Source: Phytohabitans houttuyneae | GTDB lineage: Bacteria; Actinomycetota; Actinomycetes; Mycobacteriales; Micromonosporaceae | Length of the DNA: 64,000 bases | Reading direction: 5' to 3' | Assembly: GCF_011764425.1 (NCBI RefSeq) | Contig: NZ_BLPF01000003.1 | Location: 1,054,001-1,118,000, forward strand | Shown: one piece after another, positions 24,865 through 33,653 of the stretch | Layout of the letters: every line of letters starts with the position of its first letter | Numbering within the stretch: the first letter of the stretch is position 1 | The notes under the pieces: model-generated | Told to the model about the DNA's origin: nothing | Databases searched by the model: none | Seen by the model: only the letters and a program-made list of their open reading frames with translations | Translations under genes and position numbers: made by a program

Positions 24865-25632
24865 GTGGGGCAGCCGTGTCAATGCAACATATCGGACGGG
24901 CAAGGTCAGCACACCGAAACCTGCGGTAGGGCGGGCGCACTCACGCTGCGGCTGCTCGGGGCGTTCCAGGCGCGACGCCAGGGTGTTCGCGTGACCATCG
25001 CGCGCAGCTCCGCCCGCGTACTGGCCGTCCTGGCCGTGCACGGACCCGCAAGCCGCGCCGAGGTGTCCGGGCTGCTGTGGCCGGAGAGCCCGCAGTCCCG
25101 CGCCAGCTCGGACCTGCGCACCGCGCTCTGGCGTCTGCAGCGGACCGGCGCCGACTTCCTCGACCTCGACGGCCAGACGCTCGCCATCGCCGAGCGGGTC
25201 GCCGTGGACCTGGCGTCGGCGTCCGAGTGGGCCAAGAACGTCGTCCACGGCGCGTGGCCGGCCACCGAGACCCCGCCGCCGCCCGACGGATGCGACCGCG
25301 AGCTGCTCACCGGCTGGGACGAGCCGTGGCTGGAGCATCCACGCGAACACGTCCGGATGCTCACCGTGCAGGCGATCGAGGTGGCGGCGCAGCGGCTGCT
25401 GACCGCCGGCCGGCCCGCGGAGGCGCTGCCGTACCTGCTCCAGGTCATGCGGATGGACCCGCTGCGGGAGAGCGCCGCCCAGCTCCTGGTCGAGCTGCAC
25501 CTGGTGCAGCGCAACGTGCACGAGGCCGTCCGGCAGTACCGCCGCTACCGCGACCTGGTCCGCGCGGACCTGGGCATCGAGCCGGGCATCGGGATGCGTT
25601 CGCTGGTCTCGCGGTACCTCACCGCCGACTGA
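24865..25632 (+). CDS. SARP-family transcriptional activator (winged helix + BTAD)
   Basis: Streptomyces antibiotic regulatory protein-type activator, 255 aa. The OmpR-like winged helix covers about 20-110 (LTLRLLGAFQARRQGVRV, AEVSGLLWPESPQSRASSDLRTALWRL) and the bacterial transcriptional activation domain about 130-255 (LLTAGRPAEALPYLLQVMRMDPLRESAAQLL, AVRQYRRYRDLVRADLGIEPG). GTG 24865 is preferred for AGGGGGG just upstream; the frame stays open further 5'. SARPs bind heptamer direct repeats spaced 11 bp, and exactly such arrays lie downstream at 25694-25786, before the RhiA-like gene. No antibiotic gene cluster is adjacent. Confidence 0.85.
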   Translation: MGQPCQCNISDGQGQHTETCGRAGALTLRLLGAFQARRQGVRVTIARSSARVLAVLAVHGPASRAEVSGLLWPESPQSRASSDLRTALWRLQRTGADFLDLDGQTLAIAERVAVDLASASEWAKNVVHGAWPATETPPPPDGCDRELLTGWDEPWLEHPREHVRMLTVQAIEVAAQRLLTAGRPAEALPYLLQVMRMDPLRESAAQLLVELHLVQRNVHEAVRQYRRYRDLVRADLGIEPGIGMRSLVSRYLTAD

Positions 25633-25693
25633 TCAATCACCAACCGACCGTGGCATTCGCGCCACACCGCGGCCACGCGCCGCCCGCGCCACG

Positions 25694-25786
25694 GTGACGC
25701 CGTGGTGACGGCGCCGTGACGGGTACCCGCCGCGCCCCGGCGTGCGGTGACGCCACCGTGACGGCCCCGGGACGGTGCCGTGCCGC
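25694..25786 (+). promoter_or_regulatory. Two arrays of 11-bp-phased heptamers, predicted SARP binding sites
   Basis: Heptamers of the form GTGACGS start at 25694, 25705 and 25716 (array 1), and at 25747, 25758, 25769 (GGGACGG) and 25780 (GTGCCGT) (array 2). Each is followed by a 4-bp spacer, giving an exact 11-bp period, one helix turn. This is the recognised architecture of SARP operators. The arrays lie in the 290-bp gap between the SARP gene and the RhiA-like gene, whose start is at 25923. No clear -10 is visible. Confidence 0.75.
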
Positions 25787-25922
25787 CGCGCAGCCGCGCG
25801 CGCAGACGGTCGCACCACGTGCCGGTCGCCACGCGACGGCGCCGCCGAGGCGGGCCCGCTGGTGGTCTTGCTCCGCGGCACCCGACCGGGTCCGCGAAAC
25901 GCCAAGAGGCAGGAGCAGCACC

Positions 25923-26576
25923 GTGACGCAGTACCAGCTCACCGTCATGAACAACTCCAGCGAGCCCTGGGACATCTTCATGTTCCAGAAGAACCCGGCC
26001 GGCCAGCTCACGAACCCGCACCTGCGGTCGCTGGCCTGGTTCCGCAAGTACACGGCGCCCAACAGCGTCGCCACGTTCACCTGGAGCCTCGACTACAGCT
26101 TCAGCTGGTCCCAGACCGGCGCCCTCATCCCCGGCGTCGTCTACTCCGCCGGCCAGACGTTTCCGGCCGACCCGTTCAAGTCCGGCTACGCCACCGCGGG
26201 CCAGGCGGGCAGCTGGACCAACTTCATCTACCACGCGGACAACGACTACTACGAGTTCGTCAAAGGACCTGGCGGGGTGCCCGCACACGCCAGCGGAACC
26301 CTCTACATCAACGTCGACAAGTCGGTGCCGAACCAGCTCGCCGCGGTGGGCATCGGCATGTCCGGCGCGCCGGCGTTCGCGCTGCCCGCGCTGACCAACA
26401 TCCTGCACGAGTTCACGCCCCAGCCGGTCTACTACGTGGCCGCCGGCACCCAGATGAAGCAGGGGCAGGTGCTGATCGAGGAGGTCAGCAACGCGGCCGA
26501 ACTCGACTACGACGGCGTCGCCAGCCTCACCGCCACCTTCGGCCGCGACCACACCTGGTCCGTCGGCCACAACTGA
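25923..26576 (+). CDS. RhiA-like protein
   Basis: 217 aa. It resembles RhiA, the abundant rhizosphere-induced, quorum-regulated protein of Rhizobium leguminosarum, in QYQLTVMNNSSEPWDIFMFQ, SLAWFRKYTAP, FTWSLDYSFSWSQTG and LIPGVVYSAGQTFPAD. The biochemical role of RhiA is unknown. The sequence is rich in aromatic residues and beta-strand pattern, with no signal peptide. GTG 25923 is chosen for the AGGAGC site upstream. It lies downstream of predicted SARP sites and 41 bp before the caspase-like gene, so the two are probably one transcription unit. Similarity is from memory and moderate. Confidence 0.65.
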   Translation: MTQYQLTVMNNSSEPWDIFMFQKNPAGQLTNPHLRSLAWFRKYTAPNSVATFTWSLDYSFSWSQTGALIPGVVYSAGQTFPADPFKSGYATAGQAGSWTNFIYHADNDYYEFVKGPGGVPAHASGTLYINVDKSVPNQLAAVGIGMSGAPAFALPALTNILHEFTPQPVYYVAAGTQMKQGQVLIEEVSNAAELDYDGVASLTATFGRDHTWSVGHN

Positions 26577-26617
26577 CCGCTGTCCACAGCCGGACCGGCA
26601 CGGAAAGGAAACCCTTC

Positions 26618-27085
26618 ATGTTGCTCACTGTGTGCACCGACGACGACGACCTGAGGAACGTCGCCGTGGCCCAGGCCGCGTCGCAGCGCCCGATCTTCGG
26701 CTACTGCTACCACTCCTTCGAGTGGCGCATCCCGCCGCTGCAGGCCGACGAAAACCTGTTCATCACCGCGCACGGCGCGTTCAACTCGGACCGCGTGGAG
26801 CCGCCGCAGCCGATTATCGGCGACCACGACGCGTGGCTGTGGCTGACCGGCGAGGACCTGTTCGCCAACCTGCGCGACATCATCCCCACCGACTACCACG
26901 GCGCGGTCTACATCTCGGCCTGCGAGAGCGCCGACGGTGACGCGGGTACCCCGTCCTTCGCCCAGAGCCTGCTGCGGACGTTCCGCGAGTTCGGCTACGA
27001 CCGGATCCGCGTCTACGGCCACCGCGGCGAGGTCGGCCTGCTCACGCCGCCTCCGGGCGACCCCGATTGGGTACAGGCGAACTGA
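26618..27085 (+). CDS. Small caspase/C80-like His-Cys protein
   Basis: 155 aa, no signal peptide. A His-Cys pair in a caspase-like arrangement is visible: LFITAHGAFN (His52) and AVYISACESADGD (Cys102), each after a hydrophobic strand, with GEDLFANLRDIIP between and IRVYGHRGEVGL after. This spacing (about 50 residues) resembles clan CD peptidases such as the C80 self-processing domain, CHAT and clostripain. It is a single domain without pro- or effector region. GGAAAGGAAACCC precedes the ATG. It follows the RhiA-like gene and may process it or a shared target. Family assignment is inference from motifs. Confidence 0.6.
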   Translation: MLLTVCTDDDDLRNVAVAQAASQRPIFGYCYHSFEWRIPPLQADENLFITAHGAFNSDRVEPPQPIIGDHDAWLWLTGEDLFANLRDIIPTDYHGAVYISACESADGDAGTPSFAQSLLRTFREFGYDRIRVYGHRGEVGLLTPPPGDPDWVQAN

Positions 27086-27094
27086 CCCCCCTCC

Positions 27095-27132
27095 GCTCGG
27101 GCACCCGGAGCCCCCCGGCCGGGTGCCCGAGC
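27095..27132. terminator. Bidirectional hairpin terminator
   Basis: Perfect 14-bp stem (GCTCGGGCACCCGG / CCGGGTGCCCGAGC) with a 10-base loop, between the convergent caspase-like gene (stop 27085) and the GMC oxidoreductase (stop 27135). Confidence 0.85.
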
Positions 27133-27134
27133 TC

Positions 27135-28586
27135 CTACGTGTCCGCCGCGATGGCCTCGGCGGCGCGTACGGCGAGAGCCATGCTGGTGAGCGTCGTGTT
27201 GCAGGCGACGCCCGCCGGGATCACGTTGCCGCCGCCGAGGTAGAGGTTGGAAAGGCCCCACACCTTGGCGTACGGGTCGACGACGCTGTCCTCCGCCCCG
27301 GCGCCCATCCGCGTGGTGCCGGTGATGTGCAAGGCGAAGCCGGCCTCCAGGAACGCGGGCTCCGCACCGGGCAGGAACTTGCCCAGCGCCGTCGCCGCCT
27401 TCGTCATGTCGCTCACCATGTCCTCGGCGCGGGCGCGGTCGGCCTCGCTCGGTCCGAAGTGGAACGTCGGCTGCGGCAGGCCGTACGGGTCGGCGACCCG
27501 CTCGGAGAACGTCACCGCGTTTTCCCGCCGCACGTCGCAGGTGCTGAACCAGACAAGGTCGGTGACGGTCCGCCGGTCGACGCCCTCGGGCACCGCCGCG
27601 TAGCCGAAGATGCCGCGGTGCAACTGGGCGTGCCACGGCCGCCCTTCGGCGACCGGGATCCACAGGTTCGGCTCGACCGCGGCGGGCCCGTCGTCGAGGA
27701 GGCGGGCGAGGTCGTCGGAAAGGGCCACCTGGCAGGTGGCCATCGTCTGCTCGCACAGGTACCGGCCGAGCGCGTCCGGGCGGATCCCGGAGGCCCAGAG
27801 CAGCTGCGGTGTGAGCACCGAACCGCCCGCCACCACGTAGGTGTCGGCGACGAGCGTGCGCTCCGCTCCCGTGGACAGGTCGCGCACCACCGCGCCGGTC
27901 ACCTGCCCTCCACTGTGGAGCAGCGCGGTGCAGAGGTGCTCGGGCAGCAGCGTGAAGCGCGGGTCGTCGGCGACGCTCGGCGCGTGGCGGTCGCCGCCCT
28001 TGAGGATGATCTCGGTGCCACTCCAGTGCACGACCGGCGGGTCGACGCTGAGCCGCTCGACCGCGAGGGGGAGGCGGCGCACCTCGTACCCGCTCTCGTT
28101 GAGCCTTTCCGTGACGACCCGGCCCTGTACCGACATTTCATATGCCGTGGTGGTCGTGTGCAGAAGTTTTTCCGCCACGTCGTACAGCCGGGAAAGCTCG
28201 CCGTCACCGACGTGAGGAATGCGCTCGACGACCGGATTTGCCCGAGGTGTGGCACAGGCCCAGAAAATGCCCATGCCGCCGACTGCCCGGGCCACCCGCG
28301 ACGCGCCGAGATTGGTAGCCGGATCCTGGTCGGGGTTGAGGTGCGAATCGGCTTCGGATTTTCTGGCCGGCGGAACGGATATCCGCATCGCACTACTTCT
28401 GATGACGTTGGTAAATGTGTCCGGGTTGTGCTGGTAGATCGTTTCATTGCGCAGATGTCGCCCGACCTCGGTGGATCGCCTCCCGCCTGCGTCGATCATC
28501 GTGACATCGATTCCCGCGGTGACGAGAAGTCGGGCGAAAGTGCTGCCTACCGGGCCGGAACCGATGATAAGTGCGCGCTTCGCCAC
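27135..28586 (-). CDS. GMC-type FAD oxidoreductase (pyranose-oxidase / C-glycoside-oxidase-like)
   Basis: FAD-dependent sugar or glycoside oxidase of the GMC superfamily, 483 aa. The FAD Rossmann motif is ALIIGSGPVGSTFARLL near the start. The second flavin segment is AGGSVLTPQLLWASG. The catalytic His is in GFALHITGTTRMG and the catalytic Asn in ACNTTLTSMALA, the arrangement of bacterial pyranose 2-oxidase-like and C-glycoside 3-oxidases. GTG 28586 is chosen for GGAGG five bases upstream; an ATG 12 bases earlier contains that site. The 5' third and upstream region are visibly less GC-rich than neighbours, suggesting transfer. Substrate unknown. Confidence 0.82.
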   Translation of the reverse strand: MAKRALIIGSGPVGSTFARLLVTAGIDVTMIDAGGRRSTEVGRHLRNETIYQHNPDTFTNVIRSSAMRISVPPARKSEADSHLNPDQDPATNLGASRVARAVGGMGIFWACATPRANPVVERIPHVGDGELSRLYDVAEKLLHTTTTAYEMSVQGRVVTERLNESGYEVRRLPLAVERLSVDPPVVHWSGTEIILKGGDRHAPSVADDPRFTLLPEHLCTALLHSGGQVTGAVVRDLSTGAERTLVADTYVVAGGSVLTPQLLWASGIRPDALGRYLCEQTMATCQVALSDDLARLLDDGPAAVEPNLWIPVAEGRPWHAQLHRGIFGYAAVPEGVDRRTVTDLVWFSTCDVRRENAVTFSERVADPYGLPQPTFHFGPSEADRARAEDMVSDMTKAATALGKFLPGAEPAFLEAGFALHITGTTRMGAGAEDSVVDPYAKVWGLSNLYLGGGNVIPAGVACNTTLTSMALAVRAAEAIAADT

Positions 28587-28768
28587 GACGGCCTCCATAT
28601 TGATCGCGAGTGCCATGAAGCTAGCTACGCATTCATCGGAATGCATCCCGTGATCGGCCACTCGTCGACATTCGTTTGCCGATTGCGCGATGGAGGCGCG
28701 AGGTAATTGTCTTATTTACGCGGACATATCGGTGGAGGCCGGTCCGCCTTTTTGAAAGATACCAGTTT

Positions 28769-30007
28769 TCATCGTGCCAAAGGCGCGGTGCAGAGCCGCG
28801 CGTTGACGCCGTCCGCCAGCCGCGCGGCGGCGAGGCGCAGGGCGGTGCGCGCGCTGAAGAACTCGTCCACCGGCGTCATCCCCGCGAACGCCCCGAACAT
28901 GCGCTCCACCTCCGCCGGCTCCCCGCGCTCGGCGAGGGCGCGCATGAAGAGCCGCTCGACCGGTCCACTGTGGTACATCGCGAGCCCGAGCGTGAAGTCG
29001 TACATCGGTCGGAGTGCCCGGTCGCGCTCGCGCCGGTGGGCGGCGAGGGCGGCATCCAGCGGGCGGGTGCCGCCGAGGCCGGCGGTGACGGCCCCGGCGA
29101 GTCCCTCGGCGTCGCGCAGGGCGTTGGCGATGCCCTGCGCGGAGACCGGGTCCATCGTGACGCCCGCGTCGCCGGCCAGGCACCAGCCCGGCCCGTGCGC
29201 CTCCCGGAAGTGGTTGGGCAGGTCGGGTGTCGTGCGCAGCCGCTCGGCCCGGGTGGCGGCCCGCACCCGCGCGCCGAGGTCGCCGCCGCACCGGTCGAGC
29301 GCCGCGAGGTAGCCGGTCTCGGCGTCCGCGCGGAACGCGTCGAAGCCGGCGAGCGGCGCCGACATGTACACCATCGTGAGGTCGCGGTTGGTGGGGAAGA
29401 CCGCCACGGCGAGCCCGTCGCGCTGGTGCAGCTCGCCGGCGGTCACCGGCAGGCCCGCCCAGTACGTGTAGCTGGCGAACGAGCGCGGCGCCCGCTGCCG
29501 GTACGCCCGGGCCCCCACCGCCTGCGCGACGAACGACCGCTTTCCGTCCGCGCCGACCACCAGCGGGGCGCGCTCGGTCAGAAGTTGACGCCCGCCTGAA
29601 CTTCCGCGGATGCCGGCCACCGCGCCGCGCTCCCACACGAGCTCCTCCACCCGCCAGCGCTCCCGGACCTCCGCGCCGGCCTCCCGTGCCGCCTGGACCA
29701 GCGCGTGGTCGAGCACCGTGCGGCGCGGGCTGTGGATGGCGCCGCCGCTGGGGAACGCGCCGTCGAGCACCGCGGCCGGCGAGTCGAAGAGCACCCTCGG
29801 CGTGGCCGGCGCGTCGCCGAGCCGGTCGAGCAGCCCCCACCGGGCGAGCCGTGCCACGCCGGGCGGCTGGATCTGGTGCGAGGAGAGGGTGTCGCTGGGA
29901 AATGTCGCCCGGTCGACCGCCAGCACCCGCAGCCCCTGGCGGGCCAGCAGCAGCGCGGTCGCGGCGCCCGCGACCCGCGCACCGACCACGATCACGTCGT
30001 ATCCCAT
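28769..30007 (-). CDS. FAD-dependent monooxygenase/reductase (UbiH / geranylgeranyl-reductase-like)
   Basis: Flavoprotein of the PHBH superfamily, 412 aa. The N-terminal dinucleotide motif is DVIVVGARVAGAATALLLARQG (GxRxxG variant), the mid-domain DG motif region is LVVGADGKRSFVAQAVG, and the second FAD motif is CLAGDAGVTMDPVSAQGIANALRDAEGLAGAV. ATG 30007 follows GGTGGGGGACGC. It is divergent from a TetR gene with a long palindrome between, indicating repression relieved by its substrate. The enzyme may hydroxylate or detoxify an aromatic or polyketide-like compound. Confidence 0.87.
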   Translation of the reverse strand: MGYDVIVVGARVAGAATALLLARQGLRVLAVDRATFPSDTLSSHQIQPPGVARLARWGLLDRLGDAPATPRVLFDSPAAVLDGAFPSGGAIHSPRRTVLDHALVQAAREAGAEVRERWRVEELVWERGAVAGIRGSSGGRQLLTERAPLVVGADGKRSFVAQAVGARAYRQRAPRSFASYTYWAGLPVTAGELHQRDGLAVAVFPTNRDLTMVYMSAPLAGFDAFRADAETGYLAALDRCGGDLGARVRAATRAERLRTTPDLPNHFREAHGPGWCLAGDAGVTMDPVSAQGIANALRDAEGLAGAVTAGLGGTRPLDAALAAHRRERDRALRPMYDFTLGLAMYHSGPVERLFMRALAERGEPAEVERMFGAFAGMTPVDEFFSARTALRLAAARLADGVNARLCTAPLAR

Positions 30008-30031
30008 GCGTCCCCCACCGTCCACACGAAC

Positions 30032-30069
30032 CATACGCTGCCGTATGGTAGACCGTACGATAGCGTATG
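30032..30069. promoter_or_regulatory. 38-bp TetR-type operator palindrome
   Basis: The palindrome pairs at 15 of 19 positions, with outer arms CATACGCT/AGCGTATG and inner arms CCGTAT/GTACGA around TAG. It fills the gap between the divergent FAD monooxygenase and TetR genes and its last three bases are the TetR ATG (30067). Its length suggests two overlapping dimer sites; binding would block both promoters and the TetR start. Confidence 0.8.
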
Positions 30070-30669
30070 CACATGGCCGAGGGAAAGCGGCGCTTGGCGC
30101 GGGAGGACTGGGTGGCGGCGGCGCTGGACGCCATCGCGGACGGCGGCGTGGCCGCGGTGGCCGTCGAGCCGATCGCCGCGCGCCTGGGCACCACCAAGGG
30201 GAGCTTCTACTGGCACTTTCCCAACCGCGCCGCGCTGCTGGAGGCGGCGCTGGCCCAGTGGGAGGAGCGCACCACCACCGCGGTGATCGCCGAGATCGCC
30301 AACGCGACCGAGGACCCGGCGGACCAGCTCCGCACCCTCATCGTGCGCGTCATCGAGGCGGCCGAGCGCGACCGCGTCGGCCCCGCGCTGCTGGCCGCCG
30401 CCGGGCAGCCGGCCGTGGCGCGGGCCATCGACCGCGTCACCCGCGCGCGCATCGGGCTGATCGTCACCGTCTTCAGCCGGCTCGGCTTCCCGCTCGCCGA
30501 GGCGCGGTCACGGGCCCTGCTGGCGTACAGCGCGTACCTCGGCCACGCCCAGCTCGCCCACTCCACCGAGGGCGTGCTGCCGGACACCGCGGAGGGCCGC
30601 CGCGCCTACCTGCGCGACGTCATCAGCGTCCTCGCCGCGCAGGGAGGTCCGCGCGCGTCGGATACCTGA
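30067..30669 (+). CDS. TetR-family transcriptional repressor
   Basis: 200 aa. The N-terminal helix-turn-helix is at about 20-60 (AALDAIADGGVAAVAVEPIAARLGTTKGSFYWHFPNRAALLEAAL), then a helical ligand domain. ATG 30067 lies at the edge of the palindromic operator; ATG 30073 is an equally possible start. It probably represses itself and the divergent flavin monooxygenase. Confidence 0.9.
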   Translation: MHMAEGKRRLAREDWVAAALDAIADGGVAAVAVEPIAARLGTTKGSFYWHFPNRAALLEAALAQWEERTTTAVIAEIANATEDPADQLRTLIVRVIEAAERDRVGPALLAAAGQPAVARAIDRVTRARIGLIVTVFSRLGFPLAEARSRALLAYSAYLGHAQLAHSTEGVLPDTAEGRRAYLRDVISVLAAQGGPRASDT

Positions 30670-30736
30670 CTGACCCCACCAGGCGGCCATGCTCGTACTG
30701 ACAATGCCGGAAACCGATCATGTAGGAGCGATTGCC

Positions 30737-32040
30737 ATGGCTGTGGGCACGGTGGCGCGGGCGACGCTGTGGACAGCCGTCGCAGTCCACCTCCTCGTGG
30801 TGGAGTACCTGTTCATCCGCTACGGCCAGGGCAAGAACTCGGTCCTGACCGTCGGCAAGTTCTTCGGCCTCCACCTCGCGTCGATCATGATGCTGCAACT
30901 CGTGCTGGTGGCCCGCATGCCGTGGCTGGACCGGCGCATCGGCATGGACCGGCTCACCGTGTGGCACCGGTGGATCGGCTTCGGCCTTGTCGCGACCCTC
31001 ACCCTCCACTTCACGTTCATCATCGCCGGGTACTCCGTCCTGGGGTCCGACCCGCCGTGGGACACGTTCCTCAGCCTGGCCGGCGTCACCGCCTCGCTCC
31101 TGGGCATGTGCGCGGCCGCCGTCATCCTGGTGGTCGCCTCGGTCTCCCTCAAGTACGTGCGCCGCCGCCTGCCCTACGAGGCGTGGCACGCGATCCACCT
31201 GCTCGTCTACGTGGCGCTCGGCATCGGCCTCGTGCACCAGGCGCTCGAAGGCACGACGTTCGACTCGACGTGGGCCACCGTCTACTGGTGGTCGGTGTGG
31301 GCGCTCGTGATCGGCACCCTGCTCACCGGCCGCCTGGTCGTGCCGGTCTGGCGAAACCTCTACCACAGGTTCAGGGTCGCGGCCGTGATACCCGAGTCGG
31401 ACAACGTCGTATCCGTCCACATCACCGGCCGGCACCTCGACAAGCTGCCGGCCCGCGCCGGTCAGTTCTTCATCTGGCGTTTTCCCGGCCTGCACGGCTG
31501 GTGGCGGTGCAACCCCTTCTCGCTCTCGGCCGCGCCCAACGGCCGGTCCCTGCGGCTCACCGCCAAGGCGGTCGGCAAGGGCAGCGCCGGCCTGCGCAAC
31601 CTCACCGTCGGCAGCCGGGTGTTCGCCGAAGGCCCGTACGGCGCGTTCACCACCATCCACCAGACCCGCCCCGCGTCGCTGCTCATCGCCGGCGGCGTCG
31701 GCATCACCCCGATCCGCGCGCTGCTGGAGGAGCCGGGCGGGCCGACCACCGTCCTGTACCGGGTGCACACCCCGAGGAGGCCGTGCTGCTGCCCGAGCTG
31801 CAGGCCCTCGCCAAGTCGCGCGGCGCCCACGTGTACGTGCTCACCGGCCGCACCGGCGCGGGCAACCCGCCCAACGTGCCCTTCGCACCGGCCAACCTCG
31901 CCGCCGCCATCCCGGACATCGTCCAGCGCGACGTCTTCGTCTGTGGACCGCCGGCCATGACGGACGCCGTCGTCCACAGCCTCCGCGCGCTCGGCGTGCC
32001 CCGCCGCCAGGTGCACGCCGAAAAGTTCAGCCTCGCCTGA
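30737..32040 (+). CDS. Haem-flavin transmembrane oxidoreductase, ferric-reductase/NOX-like (apparent frameshift near 31772)
   Basis: About 434 aa if restored. The N-terminal ferric-reductase-like membrane domain has six helices with candidate haem histidines in GLHLASIM, VWHRWIGFGL, TLHFTFII and AWHAIHLLVY. It is followed by an FAD-binding barrel (ARAGQFFIWRFPG, NPFSLSAAP) and an NAD(P)-binding domain (LIAGGVGITPIRALLEE). The frame breaks at about 31770-31774, after LYRVHTP; with one added base it continues EEAVLLPELQALAKSRG to VFVCGPPAMTDAVV and EKFSLA. Such proteins pass electrons across the membrane to iron or oxygen. ATG 30737 follows AGGAGCG. Confidence 0.8.
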
Positions 32041-33653
32041 TGGCCCGGCCCGACCTCGTCTTCGTGGGCGGCTCGATCTTCGCGGGCGGCCGCTCCCAGC
32101 CGGGCGGTGTGGCGGTCCGCGACGGCCGCATCGCCGCCGTCGGCACCGGCGTGGCCGACCTCGCCGGCCCGGGCACGGCCGTCGTCGACCTGGCCGGCGG
32201 CCTGCTGCTGCCCGGCTTCACCGACGCTCACGTGCACCCGGTGTACGCGGGCATCCAGCTGCTCGGCTGCACACTCGACCGGGAGGACGGCGCCGAGGGG
32301 TATGTGGAAAAGGTGCGCGCCTACGCCGCCGCACACCGCGACCTGCTGTGGATACGCGGCGGGGGATGGTCGATGGAGGCGTTTCCGGGCGGCACGCCGC
32401 GCAAGGAGCCGCTCGACGACGCGGTGCCCGACCGCCCGGTGTACCTGCCCAACCGCGACTACCACGGCGCGTGGGTCAACAGCCGCGCGCTGGCCCTGGC
32501 CGGCATCGACCGCCACACGCCGGACCCGCCGGACGGGCGGATCGAGCGCGACGCCGACGGTACGCCCACGGGCATGCTCCACGAGGGTGCCGCGCTGCTG
32601 GTCGGGCGGCTGCTGCCCGCGCTCACCGCACAAGACATGGACACCGCGTTCGACCTCGCCCAGCGGTACCTGTTCTCCCTCGGCGTCACGGGGTGGCAGG
32701 ACGCGATCGTCGGCTCGTACCTCGGCCAGCCCGACCCGCTCGCCACGTACCGGCGGGCCGACGCCGACGGCCGGCTCCGCGCGCGGGTCACCGGCGCGCT
32801 GTGGTGGGACCGCGAGCGCGGCCTGGACCAGCTCGACGACCTGCGCGAACGCCGCACCACCGGCCGCCGCTTCGGCACGCCCGCCGTGAAGATCATGCTC
32901 GACGGCGTCGCGGAGAACTTCACCGCCGCCATGACCCGCCCCTACCGCGACGCGCACGGCCACGACACCGCCAACGCCGGACTGTCCTTCGTGGACCCTG
33001 CCGACCTGCGCGAGTACGTGACCCGCCTCGACGCCGAGGGCTTCCAGGTGCACTTCCACGCGCTCGGCGACCGCGCGGTCCGCGAGGCCCTCGATGCGGT
33101 CGAGGCCGCCCGCACCCGCAACGGCCCGGGCGGCGGCCGCCACCACCTCGCCCATCTCCAGGTCGTACAGGCCGCCGACGTCCCCCGCTTCGCACAACTT
33201 GGGGCGACTGCCAACATGCAGCCGCTGTGGGCCTGCCACGAGCCGCAGATGGACGAGTTCACGATCCCGTTCCTCGGGGAAGGTCTGGCCACGCGGCAGT
33301 ACCCGTTCGGCGACCTCCACCGCGCCGGCGCACACCTCGCGGCCGGCAGCGACTGGCCGGTCAGCAGCCCCGACCCGCTGTGGGGCGTGAAGGTGGCCGT
33401 CACGCGGGTGGCCGCGGGCGAGTCCGGCGCGCCGTTCCTGCCGGAGCAGGCGCTGGACCTGTCCACGGCCCTGACCGCCTACACGGCCGGCAGCGCGTGG
33501 GTCAACCACCACGAACGGGTGTGCGGCGCCCTGGAGGTCGGGCTCGCGGCGGACCTGGTGGTGCTCGACCGCGACCCGTTCGCGGGCCCGGTTGAGGAGA
33601 TCGACCGGGCGCGTGTCGTGCACACCTACGTGGACGGCCAGCAGGTCCACTGA
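32040..33653 (+). CDS. Amidohydrolase-family protein (YtcJ-like)
   Basis: Metal-dependent hydrolase, 537 aa, of the YtcJ branch of the amidohydrolase superfamily. Metal ligands begin with DAHVHPV, with VHFHALGDRAVREAL, HHLAHLQVV and AAGSDWPVSSPDPL later in the barrel, followed by the composite beta-domain ending (ADLVVLDRDPF). The ATG shares one base with the preceding stop (TGATG), so it is coupled to the oxidoreductase gene. The natural substrate of this group is not established; it may be an N-acyl or N-formyl compound. Confidence 0.87.
   Translation: MARPDLVFVGGSIFAGGRSQPGGVAVRDGRIAAVGTGVADLAGPGTAVVDLAGGLLLPGFTDAHVHPVYAGIQLLGCTLDREDGAEGYVEKVRAYAAAHRDLLWIRGGGWSMEAFPGGTPRKEPLDDAVPDRPVYLPNRDYHGAWVNSRALALAGIDRHTPDPPDGRIERDADGTPTGMLHEGAALLVGRLLPALTAQDMDTAFDLAQRYLFSLGVTGWQDAIVGSYLGQPDPLATYRRADADGRLRARVTGALWWDRERGLDQLDDLRERRTTGRRFGTPAVKIMLDGVAENFTAAMTRPYRDAHGHDTANAGLSFVDPADLREYVTRLDAEGFQVHFHALGDRAVREALDAVEAARTRNGPGGGRHHLAHLQVVQAADVPRFAQLGATANMQPLWACHEPQMDEFTIPFLGEGLATRQYPFGDLHRAGAHLAAGSDWPVSSPDPLWGVKVAVTRVAAGESGAPFLPEQALDLSTALTAYTAGSAWVNHHERVCGALEVGLAADLVVLDRDPFAGPVEEIDRARVVHTYVDGQQVH

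Noticed and set aside
28716-28770. Intrinsic terminator after the FAD monooxygenase (TTTTTG run)
   Set aside because: The T-run is on the wrong strand for that gene and its stem is only four pairs.
24865-30669. Antibiotic biosynthetic gene cluster
   Set aside because: A SARP and two flavoenzymes are suggestive, but no PKS, NRPS, terpene or RiPP gene is present.
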